A stretch of DNA of 64,000 bases from Gautieria morchelliformis (lineage: Eukaryota; Basidiomycota; Agaricomycetes; Gomphales; Gomphaceae). Location of the stretch: the NCBI GenBank assembly GCA_015179125.1, contig WHVA01000093.1, positions 1-64,000 on the forward strand. Direction: 5' to 3'. A program made the position numbers and the translations under genes. The first letter of the stretch is position 1. Every line of letters starts with the position of its first letter. Below are positions 10,526 to 21,700 of the stretch, piece after piece. A model generated the notes under the pieces. It was not told the origin of the DNA and did not search any database. It saw only the letters and a program-made list of their open reading frames with translations.

Positions 10526-11105
10526 TGGGTGAGAGTGGGCGCGAGTGCTTCAAATAGTATACACGGGCGGCACCAGGCCCGGTGAACCGTGTATCTCTGA
10601 TAGAAATGATGTCACTCCCACTTCATGCTTGCCGGCATCATTCTGATTACTAAGTATGTCCGAATGTCAAGTTCTACAGGCAGACACACTGCATCACTGG
10701 GCACTGTGTGTATATCCCGTGCGTATGGTATAGTACACTACCGAGTGACTGGAGAACATATACAACCGATCCGCTGTCACTCTCTAACAACGAGTGGGAA
10801 GTCTCTTCGTCATTAATACTACAGGCTATTGTGGACCTCCGGTGAGAGGCATCTCATTCCCATCGTCCGAGTCCACTTATAGATAGCCTCCCGAGCTCGA
10901 CCCAATCTGCATGACAGCTAAGCCATTTATCATTGGTCCGAGTCAACATGTCACTGCCATCCCGGGCCATCTCCTCTTCCGAGATTCCATCTAGTCCTAT
11001 GTGACAGTTTGCCAGATATCAACTCGCAAATAATATACTCCTATGCTTAAGATCTCCTGAACATGTTGCAACCATGATCCTCTCCACCTCGACAGTTTTC
11101 TCTCG
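10526..11105. other. No gene seen upstream of the seven-helix gene
   Basis: Neither strand shows recognisable coding sequence. It may include the promoter of the plus-strand gene that starts near 11.1 kb. Confidence 0.4.
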
Positions 11106-12756
11106 ATGGAGTCCGGTCTACCCCTTATTTCAGTCTTGGCTTTCGACAACAACCTGACTCCGGTGAGTTCCTAGCCACGACCGCCACAAGTTATTGTGAA
11201 GCAAATATACATGCAGTATTTTGACAGTATGCCCGATGAATGTGATTGTTCTGTAAGTATACTAACCCTGATGACCAGTGGCTGCAGTAGCATTGTTGGT
11301 ATGATGAGCATCAACCCTCCCAGATGTTATCACTCAGGAAGACACCTCACAACAGCTTTATGATCATATGTTGACGCTCGACTTGGAAATTGACCTTGTC
11401 TGGCCGGCGCCATGGACTCTGGTCAAATTCCTTTATGTTTTCACGGCGTATTTGGGTTTCGTAGAAAGTGGTTTATTCGGTTTCATGAACTGTCCGTTCC
11501 CCCAGTCACCATCATTCTTGAAGCTCAACACACAACCTTTGGACAGACACAGAAAGCGTAGCAGCTTCGCCTAGCATTTGTGCGCGAGTATATAAGGCCA
11601 GAATATGTGAGCCATTCATTATCTACTATGACGCATCGGTTAGATCTTTGACCGTGGTTTTAGATCTGCTGACAATTGGAACAGCCGTTGCAGAACGTTT
11701 GTCATTTAGACTTCCCCCAGTCTACATATTGATCTCGCACAGTTGTCCTCGTTGTTAGGACGTGGGCGCTCTTGGGAAGAGGAAGAAACATGGGTATTGG
11801 CCTGGGTATCTTCTGGTGTTCGGGCGTCACCGTGGCTCTCGTCCTCCTGAGTATAAGTCTGGCAGCAGTAAAATGCACGTTTGACATCCATGCCTTCCAC
11901 GTGTCACATTCGTTCCAACCACAGTCGATCTTTAGACATTCCCAGGCCAATTCCTGAAGTTATCAATTGCATAGCCGTAAAATCTCCGGCTCCAATCATC
12001 TTCGTTGACTTCATAATTTTGGTGGTCATAGAATCCGGTGTGTTCTTTCATTTCCTTGACTCTTTTAATCGTTCGCAAGTTATTTTCTAACCGGCTTATA
12101 TATGGCGCAGTCATTCTAGCATTGACCTTGTACAATGCCAGAGTTCATCATTGTGCGTGTTTGCCATGTATTGCTCACCATTCTTCGTATCATATTGCAC
12201 CTCATCCAGATCGAGTATTGAGCTCCTCTACTTTCGCTGCGACCCTTTACAGAGATGGTGAGAGTTTATAAATGTGCATTTAATTCATTGACACCTGAGA
12301 GCTCTGTTGTGGAAGGGGTCATCTACTACATTTACCTACTCGGTATGTTACTTGTTCTGCCCACTGACTGTAACACGCCATTTACCAATATGAGAAGCCT
12401 TCTCGGTGATCAATATCACCACACTTGCGGCAACTGTATGTTTGGAGATATACGATCCTACATGACTTGCAACTGATTGTGGGCCGGTGTAGGGATTAGC
12501 TATTCTCACTCTGTGAGCGCATAAAATATGGTTCCCGTGCTATACAGATCACAATTCATGCATGCCCTCTCTTTCTAGGGTGCAGAGAATGTTGCACGCA
12601 GTCCTAGTCAAACGCGTACTTCTCAATCTGCGAATCGCTTCATCTCCCAAATATAACCGCTCGGGAGTAACCAGTAGCAGCTACCATTTATCGACATTAG
12701 CCTGCGCCGAACCTGGCAACAACTTGAACCCTCAACAACCGTCGAATATCCGGTGA
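11106..12756 (+). CDS. Seven-helix membrane protein, DUF6533 type (copy A)
   Basis: No long ORF marks this gene; it appears when exons are joined. Recognisable segments in order are: LYDHMLTLDLEIDLVWPAPW with TLVKFLYVFTAYLGF (exon from about 11,355); LRTWALLGRGRNMGIGLG (about 11,755); SPAPIIFVDFIILVVIES (about 11,985); TLYRDG spliced to VIYYIYLLGMLLVLPTDCN (about 12,240-12,370); and the tail QRMLHAVLVKRVLLNLR (about 12,580). This order (YDH/LTLDxE, W..P..KxLY, R..WALxGR, LYRDG, HxVL..RVLLxLR) is the signature of the large agaricomycete DUF6533 family of predicted seven-helix proteins, whose ligand and function are unknown to me. The 5' end is uncertain: 11,106 is the best upstream ATG but the join to the next exon is not resolved, and the exon after the third helix is also unclear. 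It converges with copy B. It could be a decayed gene if those joins fail. Confidence 0.7.
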
Positions 12757-13312
12757 TCATCAACCTGGGTAGACTAGTTTCCATTCGACTCATCAAAAAC
12801 GTACTCTTGTCCAAAATGTCCAAAAGCTTGAACGCTTTATGCTATGTATCACTGTGATAATCTGGTAGTTCGACGAGAAAACCTGTTGACATGGATGATC
12901 GAGCCTCATGACCTGCCAATTAACTTCGTCCTGGGTCTCGGAAAATAAGGCAAACATGCAAGTGTTAAAGGTGATCACTGCATCAATAGAGAGCGGTATA
13001 TTGTACAATACCCATCAAAATCTCAGGTGGATTGAACTTGAACGGCAATCCAAAGCTTCGTCAGATCCTACCCCCAAACCAACTGGGAGAATTTACTAGG
13101 TAGTTTATAGGCATTTTTGATTGCTTCTGGGGTCAGATACTTGACCGAGTGTAGCCCCCTAATACTAGAGACATGCAGATATAAATATTCAAAGTACGGA
13201 CACGGATTCATCAAGCCATTTATCATTACTATTGTTAATCGCCGACCAATTCCACCATGAGGGTGAGCATGGATGGGTCGCAATTCCTTGTAGACAGACA
13301 CCGCAGGCCCGA
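12757..13312. other. Shared 3' region between two convergent genes
   Basis: This 556-bp gap separates the stop codons of the two seven-helix genes. No coding sequence is supported. Confidence 0.45.
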
Positions 13313-14841
13313 CTACAGCTGGCCTGTGTTCTGGCTGCCTGGAAGTGTTGGGATATCCTGTCCGAACATTCTGAGGAGTAAACGACTGCCCATGGCGCAC
13401 GGTATTGCAAACCCCCACCTATAAAATCTACGCCTGTCAATATCTGCTCTCAGAAATGATAAACAACACACCCAAGGCCAAACTCAAGAAGACCAGGAGG
13501 AGATAGGAACATAATTAAGCAAATTGTAAGTAGAACAGCAAGGATACTGTATAGCAGACATTAATATGGCACTCGGACAAGGTATTAAATCCCATAACCT
13601 GGAAAAGTAGAGTAAACTGCTTAGCTGTTAGAACTGCCGGATTATAATATAAACAAGCCCAAAAGCAGGCTGACCTGTCCTGAATGAGGAGTCTCAGTAA
13701 GGGTGAGCCATATTCATATTTGTACGTTAGCCATGCTTTGTAAAGCATGCAGAAGCATAGGATGACTTCATGCACAAGTGCAGGGATAATAGAGAGACCG
13801 AGATTTTTCGACCTAGTTGGAGTATAGCATCCAGTCAAGTCGGCAACAGGAGGTAAAGCCAAGCCTAGCCAGGTGGTTAGAAAGGTTAAACAGCGTCAAT
13901 ATCAGATGGCCTCACCGACAGGGAGGTAAGACCACCAAGCAACGACGGTGGCGGTGACTGTGAAAAGAAAGATGCTAGCCGCACCATATACAACGTTTTT
14001 GTTGCGATTATAAACGGCATAAACCTGAAAACGTTAGGTTCCCGCACGCTTATAGATTAAACAGAGCATACACGTGCGAGCAGAATGACTATAATGCCTC
14101 TAGTCAATCTCTACTAATCTTTGAAGTCGTATGCGCTCACCTTCGGCACTGATAATTACCGCCATCATACTGTACATTGTGATTCAGATATAGTTAAGAA
14201 TGACTAACCAAAAGACGTACGATGTAGCCTCCCACCAGAAGATTGCATTACATCTGAATGTAATACGGGGTGCTGAGGCAATGATCTAACATTGAATTGG
14301 CAGTTGCGCTTACAGCTGTGTGTAGATAAATGAGTAGCACACGACGATGATTCCATAGGATGTGCTGACCTTATCTGAGAGAGATCTATGAAGGAATGCT
14401 TCGTTTCAAGATGGTTGTTACTTTGCATGTCGTGAATGACACTGAGAGGACCAAACGCACTCGTGACAATACTCGTAAGCGAGAAGAGTCCAAAGTAACG
14501 AATCTTTGTTGGATGAGTATTTCAGTGATGACGATGATTAATCTTAGGGAGTAGGGAGTGACCCAAAGGAACAATATTTTCCCGAATGAGTATGGACGAG
14601 TCCATATAGTCCTGACCTGATGTATGTCTAGCAAAACCATTGCAACATGCCGATGCTAAACCCACTTCGGAATCGAGGGTGATCACTGGATCATCATTAG
14701 GGGATGGCTTAGACTTGGAGTCTCACTCGACTCACCATGGTCATATGTAAGGAAGGCCAGCGAGGCAACCCAGGAGTGCCTGGAAATGGTTACTGTATTG
14801 AGAGATAAATTAGGGTTAGATGTAGAATGTGAGTTTGGCAT
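13313..14841 (-). CDS. Seven-helix membrane protein, DUF6533 type (copy B)
   Basis: All exons can be joined in frame from ATG 14,841 to TAG 13,315 with GT-AG introns of ordinary size. Order of parts: N-terminal SRHSWVASLAFLTYDH, then VITLDSEVRTIWTRPYSF and GKILFLWVTPYSL, SYGIIVVCYSFIYTQLCNAI, MMAVIISAEGIIVILLARVY spliced to AVYNRNKNVVYGAAS, a luminal or external loop, LSIIPALVHEVILCFCMLYK, LLRLLIQDSLLYFSSILAVL, and the terminal GFAIPCAMGSRLLLRMF. This matches the layout of the DUF6533 family. It differs enough from copy A to be a distinct family member. It is oriented tail to tail with copy A. Function and ligand are unknown; a receptor-like role is only inferred from the seven predicted helices. 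Confidence 0.82.
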
Positions 14842-15383
14842 CAATACTGGCTTAAATCTACCGCCGTAACTAAAGTTTGAGGAACGACAAGCATTGTGGC
14901 GATGAGGGAAATAGGGAGCCGTGGACTATGCGTACCCAGATTGAAACGCCCACTACTTGATAAAATGAATATGGCGGCTAGGCTTCTATCGAGATACTGG
15001 CTCATGTGAGAGCGGCTTATGGCCGTCGTGAACTTTGACCCAGTGACCGTCATAAAGAACGACCACCCATATTCCGTGACCTTAGAACATGCGCCTTTGA
15101 GTAAGTCATCTGATCCATGGAAGGCAAGGACGAATTGGAAGGTGTCAAAGAAACGTCGTGAATATGGAAGAACGTATGGAAGAAAACTCGCGACTAGTCT
15201 GTCTGGGTCTAATACTATACAACATTGTTACATTAGTGCATCATCGTTGACAGGCTGGGTCCCAGTCTAGCCCTTACCTCAGTCGATGTTCTGGTGTGTG
15301 CGCGCATACTTTCACATAATCGTCCAGCACCCAACTTGAGCACCATGACAACGCCCGAGGTTCGTTGAAGTCTCTTTAGTCTT
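14842..15383. other. Upstream region of copy B, no gene seen
   Basis: Presumed promoter region of the minus-strand seven-helix gene. No recognisable coding or RNA gene. Confidence 0.4.
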
Positions 15384-15864
15384 TTAGCTATGCTGCCTGC
15401 AAGCGAAGCCGCAGGCCGCTGCGTCCAACAGAGCGCCGCTGGGCAGACCACAACCTCTGCACCTACCGCGGGCAGCCGTCTCCTAAGATTGGGCTTCCTG
15501 CCAGGTAGGGAAGAGGGTTGCTAGGGGAGACGGGTGTGCAGCGGTTTCGAACCGACGAAAGCCCTCATCAGGAGGATACCGCTACCCCGACCGCTCGCCC
15601 TTCCAGTTCTGTTTAGGAGTCACTACTTCTGAGCCTGTGCCTAGTGGGAGTGAACGGTGCCTTTAGCTATCCGCTCAGAGGCCGCTACAGCACTCGTGAC
15701 CCACCAGCGGGAAGTGTTACGGTTGGGTGGTGAGGATAGTCAGGAGACGGAGGCTTCGTCCCAAGCCCTTAGCTCAAGCTGACTGACTAACCCAGGTACT
15801 GCGGCCGGTAGCTTCCATCCGGCGACAGACTTTTCGTGTCCATGCAGCAAGACGATGTTGGACT
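15384..15864 (+). repeat. Dispersed repeat, copy 1
   Basis: About 481 bp are clearly homologous to the reverse complement of 38,079-38,563. Shared landmarks in order: CTGCCTGC-AGCGAAGCCGC, CAGAGCGCCGCTGGGCAGA, GAAGAGGGTTGCTAGGGGAG, GTGCAGCGGTTTCGA, GGATACCGCTACCCC, CGCTCGCCCTTCCAGTTCTG, AGCTTCGTCCCAAGC-like text and CATGCAGCAAGACGATG. It has no coding frame. Its end points are the limits of similarity between two copies, so the true element may be longer. Confidence 0.9.
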
Positions 15865-16262
15865 AAAGGTCAACGCTTAGCGCTTAACGCTAGGCTGCAG
15901 CCTGGTCTAATAACCGGTCGGTCGGTGCCAGCCAGCCGGCCTCGCCTGATCTCGGCCACGGCCTAGTTTGACGCTCCACCTAAAGAAATGAACGCCTTAT
16001 CGACCTTTAAATTTTAAATTTTGCGTTCATGAGCGATCGTGAGGTCGGTCGTGAGCGCGTGGCGTTCAAATGTGCAGAACCCTTACTTGTTGCTGGTGCA
16101 ATGTCATCTCCGTTCAAGAAGTTAGTTCTCAATTAGGGCCATCAGCTCACAGCCGTCGCGATCGAATCAGGGTTGGACGTCAGGCACCTTCTTATAATAT
16201 TTATCGATCCATCAGTCTCTTCCCCAGTGCTACGTTCATCCCCACGACTCCCCCCTGCACCG
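15865..16262. other. Upstream region of a TM-SH3 gene
   Basis: No gene is seen. A short imperfect inverted repeat (CCGGTCGGTCGG...CCAGCCAGCCGG) lies at about 15,913-15,940. The rest is presumably the 5' region of the next gene. Confidence 0.4.
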
Positions 16263-17226
16263 ATGGCCTCTCATCGACGCTCCAGCCATAATGTTGAGCA
16301 GAGGCTCGCCCGCCAGTTGGTCAAACGTCGTCCACTGTTGCGACGCGCCTCTGCTTCCTCCACTCCTGTTCTCCCCGCCGAGGCCGCGACTCCCTCTCTA
16401 TCCACTCAGTCTACAACTGCCCTCTCGGCTGGCCCTTCTTCCTCAGCGTCCGGGCCACCTGGTGTGTCGTTACCTCCCCATGGTGTCGCCGCTGTGGTCG
16501 GCATCGTCGTCATGCTGTCCCTAGCTGTCATTGGTATGTTTTGCTCCTTGTCTGGCCTGTCGCATCTGACAGAATGTTGCTGTAGGCTTTGGAGGATGGT
16601 GGTTATGGCTATATCGAAAGAAGAAGCGGGCCGCACAGAGTGCCCCTTCAAACAAAGTCCGCAAGCCCGTGGGCCTGTTTGATGCCGTCAATGATGAAGG
16701 TTCAAATATCACACGGACGCTGTCCATGGCGAGCGCTGACACCATCGCTGTCCCGCCTAAGGCAAGTGTCAAGGGCATCTTGACAGGCGAGCGCATTGCA
16801 GCGCAAGTCAACCTCGTCACGTACCAGCCCAAGGTCGTTTATGAAGCGCCCGCAGAGAAAACGGGTCCCGTTGCTACCGTTCCCAGTATTAAAGTTACTG
16901 TCCCTCCTCCCGGCCTGCAGATCATGCCGCCTCCAGTGTATGCCGCCGTCCCGCCTCCTATGCTTTCCCCACGTACTGGGGCCAGCCTGGCACCTGGCAC
17001 TTCCCTTGTGGCTACAGCTTCTAAACTCCCACGTATGGTCGTTGTCGAGTCCACGTTTACCAGATCGCTCCATGACGAGCTGGAAGTTCACGAGGGCGAG
17101 ACGCTCCAGCTGTTAGAGGAATACGAAGATGAATGGTGTCTCGTTCGGCGTGTAGGGCCGAAAGCGGCGGAACAGGGCGTGATCCCGAGATTCTGTGTTG
17201 TAGACCCTCCTCAAACCACCACCTGA
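16263..17226 (+). CDS. Single-pass membrane protein with C-terminal SH3 domain (Fus1-like layout), copy 1
   Basis: Two exons, 16,263-16,533 and 16,586-17,226, with a 52-bp GT-AG intron inside the membrane segment; 303 residues. The N-terminal ~70 residues are Arg- then Ser/Thr/Pro-rich. The membrane helix (VAAVVGIVVMLSLAVIGFGG) is followed by a basic stop-transfer stretch (YRKKKR). A Pro-rich cytosolic part leads to a terminal SH3-like domain: VVESTFTRSLHDELEVHEGE, LLEEYEDEWCLVRR, EQGVIPRFCVV. The usual ALYDY start is replaced by STFTRS, so ligand specificity may be unusual. The architecture resembles yeast Fus1 (cell fusion) and Sho1-type sensors, but overall identity is too low to call orthology. 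A paralogue with the same layout lies at 23,394. Confidence 0.78.
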
Positions 17227-17751
17227 TGCCTTTTACTCTCGCGTCAGTCATCAAACTGTTCTTGGTCTAACCCTCCGCCCGCTCCCCCGTTTCGCCCATC
17301 CTGCCTCCCGGTTCCTAAACTGTCGCTCGTTATCGTCGCTCCATACAGTATTATTTATTGGCTATCGAACATATCCTACTCAGCGGTTCATCACCACCTT
17401 TCGCTCCCTTCAGTATCATATATCTTGCCTGCCGAGCACATCCGGCCTCTTCCTTCACGTCGTTGATACGTCGCTCTTTTGCTCATGCCTCTTCATGATT
17501 TTACATCACATTTTATCCCTACTTTCGTCTTCATGCATGAGTGGCACACTTTGTTTCTAACCCGTGGCTGCAGCCGCATACTATTCCTGTTGCGTCCTTG
17601 CTCATGAGAGCTCGCCTATTACCTCACATCTCTGCTATTAACTTCGAGCACACTGTTATTGTAGCTCCACTTATGATCTGAGATAAGTGTCATGTCACAC
17701 ATACGTGATGCTGTAGCGAGACTCCCAGTCGTTTTGCCACAGACGACCACT
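17227..17751. other. 3' region between convergent genes
   Basis: No coding sequence is seen in this gap between the stop codons of the TM-SH3 gene and PAM17. Confidence 0.45.
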
Positions 17752-18489
17752 TCACTTGGGATCTGTCGCCCATGCTGCTTTCTTTCGGTATTTTGACTGA
17801 TCTCTTAGCCATTGTCGGTATTGGTGCAGCGAGCCAATCTTTTCGCCTGGGACAACGTTATGAGCACCAGTAAACAAGTCTGCAGGGAGCCGCTAACCAT
17901 AAAAATCCGGCACTGGATTGGTCGCACTCTGAGCGCGAGGATCAACCCGATTACGGACAATGTGTTTGTGGAAATCACGTTCACGGGACTCGATGAGAGG
18001 TAACATTTGACGGTGAGTCAGCCTCCACCCGGCACTGCCTACGGTTGGGCCCAAGAGGTACCCCAGGCCTATTTTGCGGCATTAGAAATAGGGGTGTATC
18101 ATCGGAAGGTTGACACACCTCCGCACGCAATTGTGGCAGCACCAAACACGTAAAGCGGGTCAACACCAAAGATAGGTTTTGTAGGGTCACTCTCTAACGA
18201 CCCGAAGTAGTTGGCGCTGAGACCAAAGGCGAGCAATGTGCTGGGCAGCGTAGCCATCTATATAAGAAATGATAACTGATTAGAGATTGAGACGCTGGCA
18301 TCCCTAACTGACCATTTCCCATCTTCGCTTTGCACGGCGAATGGCGAGGTATTCGGGCCATGTCATTGTTTGCTTGCTCGTCGCTGAAGTGGACTGACAC
18401 CTGGAGGGAACCTTGGGAGTTCGAGCGCGAACGCGAAGGAAATGTAACGATGTCGACTGAGAGCCGTGCTTTCCAACCAACCACGACAT
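17752..18489 (-). CDS. PAM17: Pam17, subunit of the mitochondrial import motor
   Basis: Four exons on the minus strand: 18,313-18,489; 18,119-18,257; 17,898-18,068; 17,752-17,846, with introns of 50-55 bp; 193 residues. The protein begins with a basic, Ser-rich presequence, then MTWPEYLAIRRAKRRWEM, two membrane segments (TLPSTLLAFGLSANYF and YVFGAATIACGGLGYLLGP) and the conserved tail NRVDPRAQSATNPVPDFYGE and KIGSLHQYRQWLRDQ. These are the diagnostic Pam17 motifs. The family works in the inner membrane with the TIM23 translocase, where it helps organise the Pam16/Pam18 module of the import motor. Its start lies 249 bp from the divergent SNF2-family gene, so the two probably share a promoter region. 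Confidence 0.95.
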
Positions 18490-18738
18490 GAGGCGAGCAA
18501 CAGAAAAGTACCAGCGCCTATGCTTGAGCGCCTGCGATACTGCCCAGGATGAGCCTCTGCTGTATACTAGGTTGTGCGTAAAGCGACTAACAACGCGCGA
18601 CCCTCAAAGCTCAACCTCTCACCGCTTTGCTTCCTCAGCGGAAACTACAGTGTGTGTTGTGTAAGGGCTGGGGTCTGATAAGCACTCACCGTGGCTCCCT
18701 CGCAGTGGCGCTCTCACCAGTCTCAGGCTAAGTCTACC
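18490..18738. promoter_or_regulatory. Divergent intergenic region, PAM17 / SNF2 gene
   Basis: 249 bp separate the start codons of PAM17 (minus) and the SNF2-family gene (plus). A shared bidirectional promoter is inferred from the spacing only; no specific element was identified. Confidence 0.5.
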
Positions 18739-21700
18739 ATGTGCTCGCAAGCCGACAGTACACCAAGTATGGCGGACTCTTTCAAGATGGCGGTGGACGA
18801 CGTCTACGCTTTAAAAAATGTTCTTCCTGCTGGCGTTGTTCAGCTCTATTTCGAGTCTGACTGCATCAAACCTGCAGCGACCGAAAGTGACAACTGGGAT
18901 GCCTTGGTACTGTTCCTAGAAACCTATAAATTACAAGCGAAGGCCTCTAGCCTAGCCAAGTTGCATCAGCTTGACTTTCTTATTCGCCATCGGTATCTGA
19001 TGGTCTCCTGGAGAGTGGTGGTATGCGACGGCGTGATCTTAATCCATATACGTGTATATCTAATACCGCTCGACCTTCCTGGATTGCACGGACCTCTTGT
19101 TGCACACCCTCGTGAAAGACAAAAGGTGGTACTTCATGGGCGGAAGGCTCTCGCTGCTTTTCTCCAAGATACCAATCGCTCCACAACGGCATGGGCCCGT
19201 TGTCCTGTGCCTTGTGATCAGTTTGAGTCCTTTTTAAACCATCAACCTGTGAGTTCCTTTTGCCTTGAAAGGAAATATTCCAATAGTCTGTGAACTAGGA
19301 TATTCGTACATTATCCGAGATATATGGTGACTTGCCATCTCCAACGATTGACCCGTCTACCTTTCTGTCGGGTACGGACCCGAGGACTCAGAAGGCGTTA
19401 CGCCCTGCACTTTATTGGGAATCTCCCCCTGGGATGCGACCTTTGTATGCTTATCAGCGGCGAACGGTGGCACGAATGCTGCAGCAGGAGCTGGATCCTG
19501 GTGTCGCTCCAGACCCGCTTTACATCCCCATACACGGTGTTCAACTTGAGGGATGCAACAAGGTCTTTTATTTACAACCCTCGACCATGGAAGTCTTAAG
19601 CGAATGTCCATTGCGCGCTCAAGCCAAGGGTGGTATTCTTTGCGAAGAAATGGGTACGGGGAAAACTTGCATTGTACTTGGGTTGATAATGGCAACCAAG
19701 CATCAGCTCTCTTCGCCCGAGGAGCCGCTGTGGGACGATCCAGACAGACCCATCTTAACGCCCCTGGCTCTTCGGCATTTCTTGAGCCCCCAATTCGAAA
19801 ATTCCAGGCAAGTGGTGGGTATCAACGATCAGCCCTCAAATTTCCCTTCTCTGGTCGAAATCCTAACGCATTTTATACGAGCATCTCCTGACCTAATCAA
19901 GCCTTCAGGCTTTGACAATTCATTAAAGGACTGCTTGCCTGATCACCTTTGGGAGTCCATGGCAGAAAACCATCCATTCTACCATGTCTTTGAACGTTTG
20001 CCGGCAAGTTTGTCATCACGGCGGAGGTATCATGATCGAGGTCCCCGCAAGGTCTACCTCACCTCCGCTACATTGGTCATTGTTCCACGAGCTATTTTAG
20101 AGCAGTGGAATTCTGAAATCAACAAGCATTGTGAGGCTGGTAGTATTCGACATATATCTCTCGACACCGGCCCAAAAGCTCGACCAATGCCTTCTGCTCC
20201 AATATTGGCATCGACGTATGATGTGAGTGTGGTTGCGATTTTATGTTTGACCTGGCTGACGCTATCTAGATCGTACTTGTGACACATGAGAGTGCGTCTT
20301 AGGCCAATTAGTCTGGTTCTGCGTTCTTTTTATTCTTTTGATAGAATTCGCGGCAGAAAAATCACGTTGCGGTCCCTCGTCACTTCATACATGGATCCAC
20401 TGTCAATGTCCATTCGTTGGGAGGACCCGGGTCCCACGCTGCACTTGTCACCAGAGACAGAATGTCGCATCGGTGTCTCCCTTGATTCAAGTATACGACC
20501 AGTATATTTGCTCCCTGAGCCTAGACTGGTACTGATAATGCGCATGGCCAGATACGCTGGAAGCGCCTAGTCCTAGACGAGGGCCATGTATCTGCAGCTG
20601 CGAGTAATTTAGCAAAGTTATGTCAAGAGTTGAACGTGGAGCGCCGTTGGATCGTTTCGGGCACTCCTACAAGAAATCTGATGGGCCTTTCTTTGGGACA
20701 TTTTTCGGAGACTATCGACAAGTCTCCAACTCCTGATGACCCAGACGAGGAACAACTTTCGACAATCGACGGGGAACTGGTCTACCCCAGTGATGGCAGC
20801 AAGGATCCTCCTCGATTGTGGACGCGGGTCGATCGTGACGACTTGGCAAAGCTGGGCGAGATGATAGCTAAATTTATTGGCGTACCACAATTCGCTTATG
20901 AAGCAAACTTGTTCCGCAAGATGGTCGCAGCGCCCCTCCTAGATCGACAGGGTCCTGCGTTTGGGGCCATGCAAGTTGTCAGTCAGGTCATGAGCCAAGT
21001 AATGTTTCGACATCAGTGCGTAATGGCCCATACGTATAGTACTCCGTTAACGCCCCCCATTGCAGAATTCGGGACGTAGAGCGAGAGCTACCCGATAAAT
21101 TGCCCCCTTTGAAGGAGAAAACCGTGTCGCTCAAGTTTCATCCTCTAGCAGCCAAGACATATAACGTCCTCCAGGCCGGTATTGCTGTGAATGCTGTCGA
21201 CTCGGAACGAAAAGACCAAGTGAGCTCCTGGTCAGCATGACGATCACTTGTATACTCAATTTCCTCAGGATTATCTATTCCACCCGAGCGTAAGTCAGTT
21301 TGCTTGTCTCAATCATATTCCATACACACATATTTCCCCCGCACAGCAACGCGCAGCCCTAAGGCAGACGCTGGAGATCATGACACAGTGAATCGTATAA
21401 TTCTGGTATTTTACTTGCGATCTGACAGCGTACAGGACCATGTTCTGGCGATCGGACCAAACTATTCTTGGTATTGAGGCGGCCCTGGAGCGATCCGAGG
21501 AAGCCCTAGAGGTCGCTCATTCCAAAGGTGTTTCGGAGTCCGACATCAAGCTTGTAGAAGAGGCTATCAGAGTGCAGTGCGTTGTCCGCTCAGGACCTCT
21601 GGAAGTCACTAAGCCACTTTGACACCTTACTCTAGACGCGAAGCACTAGAGGATAAGATCTGGACCCAAGTCATGCACTGCGAAAACAATGCTTTCGTGG

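Noticed and set aside
15384-15864. tRNA gene or tRNA-derived SINE based on GGTTTCGAACC
   Set aside because: No acceptor stem or A-box at the correct spacing could be folded; kept only as a weak idea in the repeat finding.
16702-17091. Minus-strand ORF opposite the first TM-SH3 gene
   Set aside because: It is the shadow of the Pro-rich coding strand; the plus strand has a consistent domain layout and intron.
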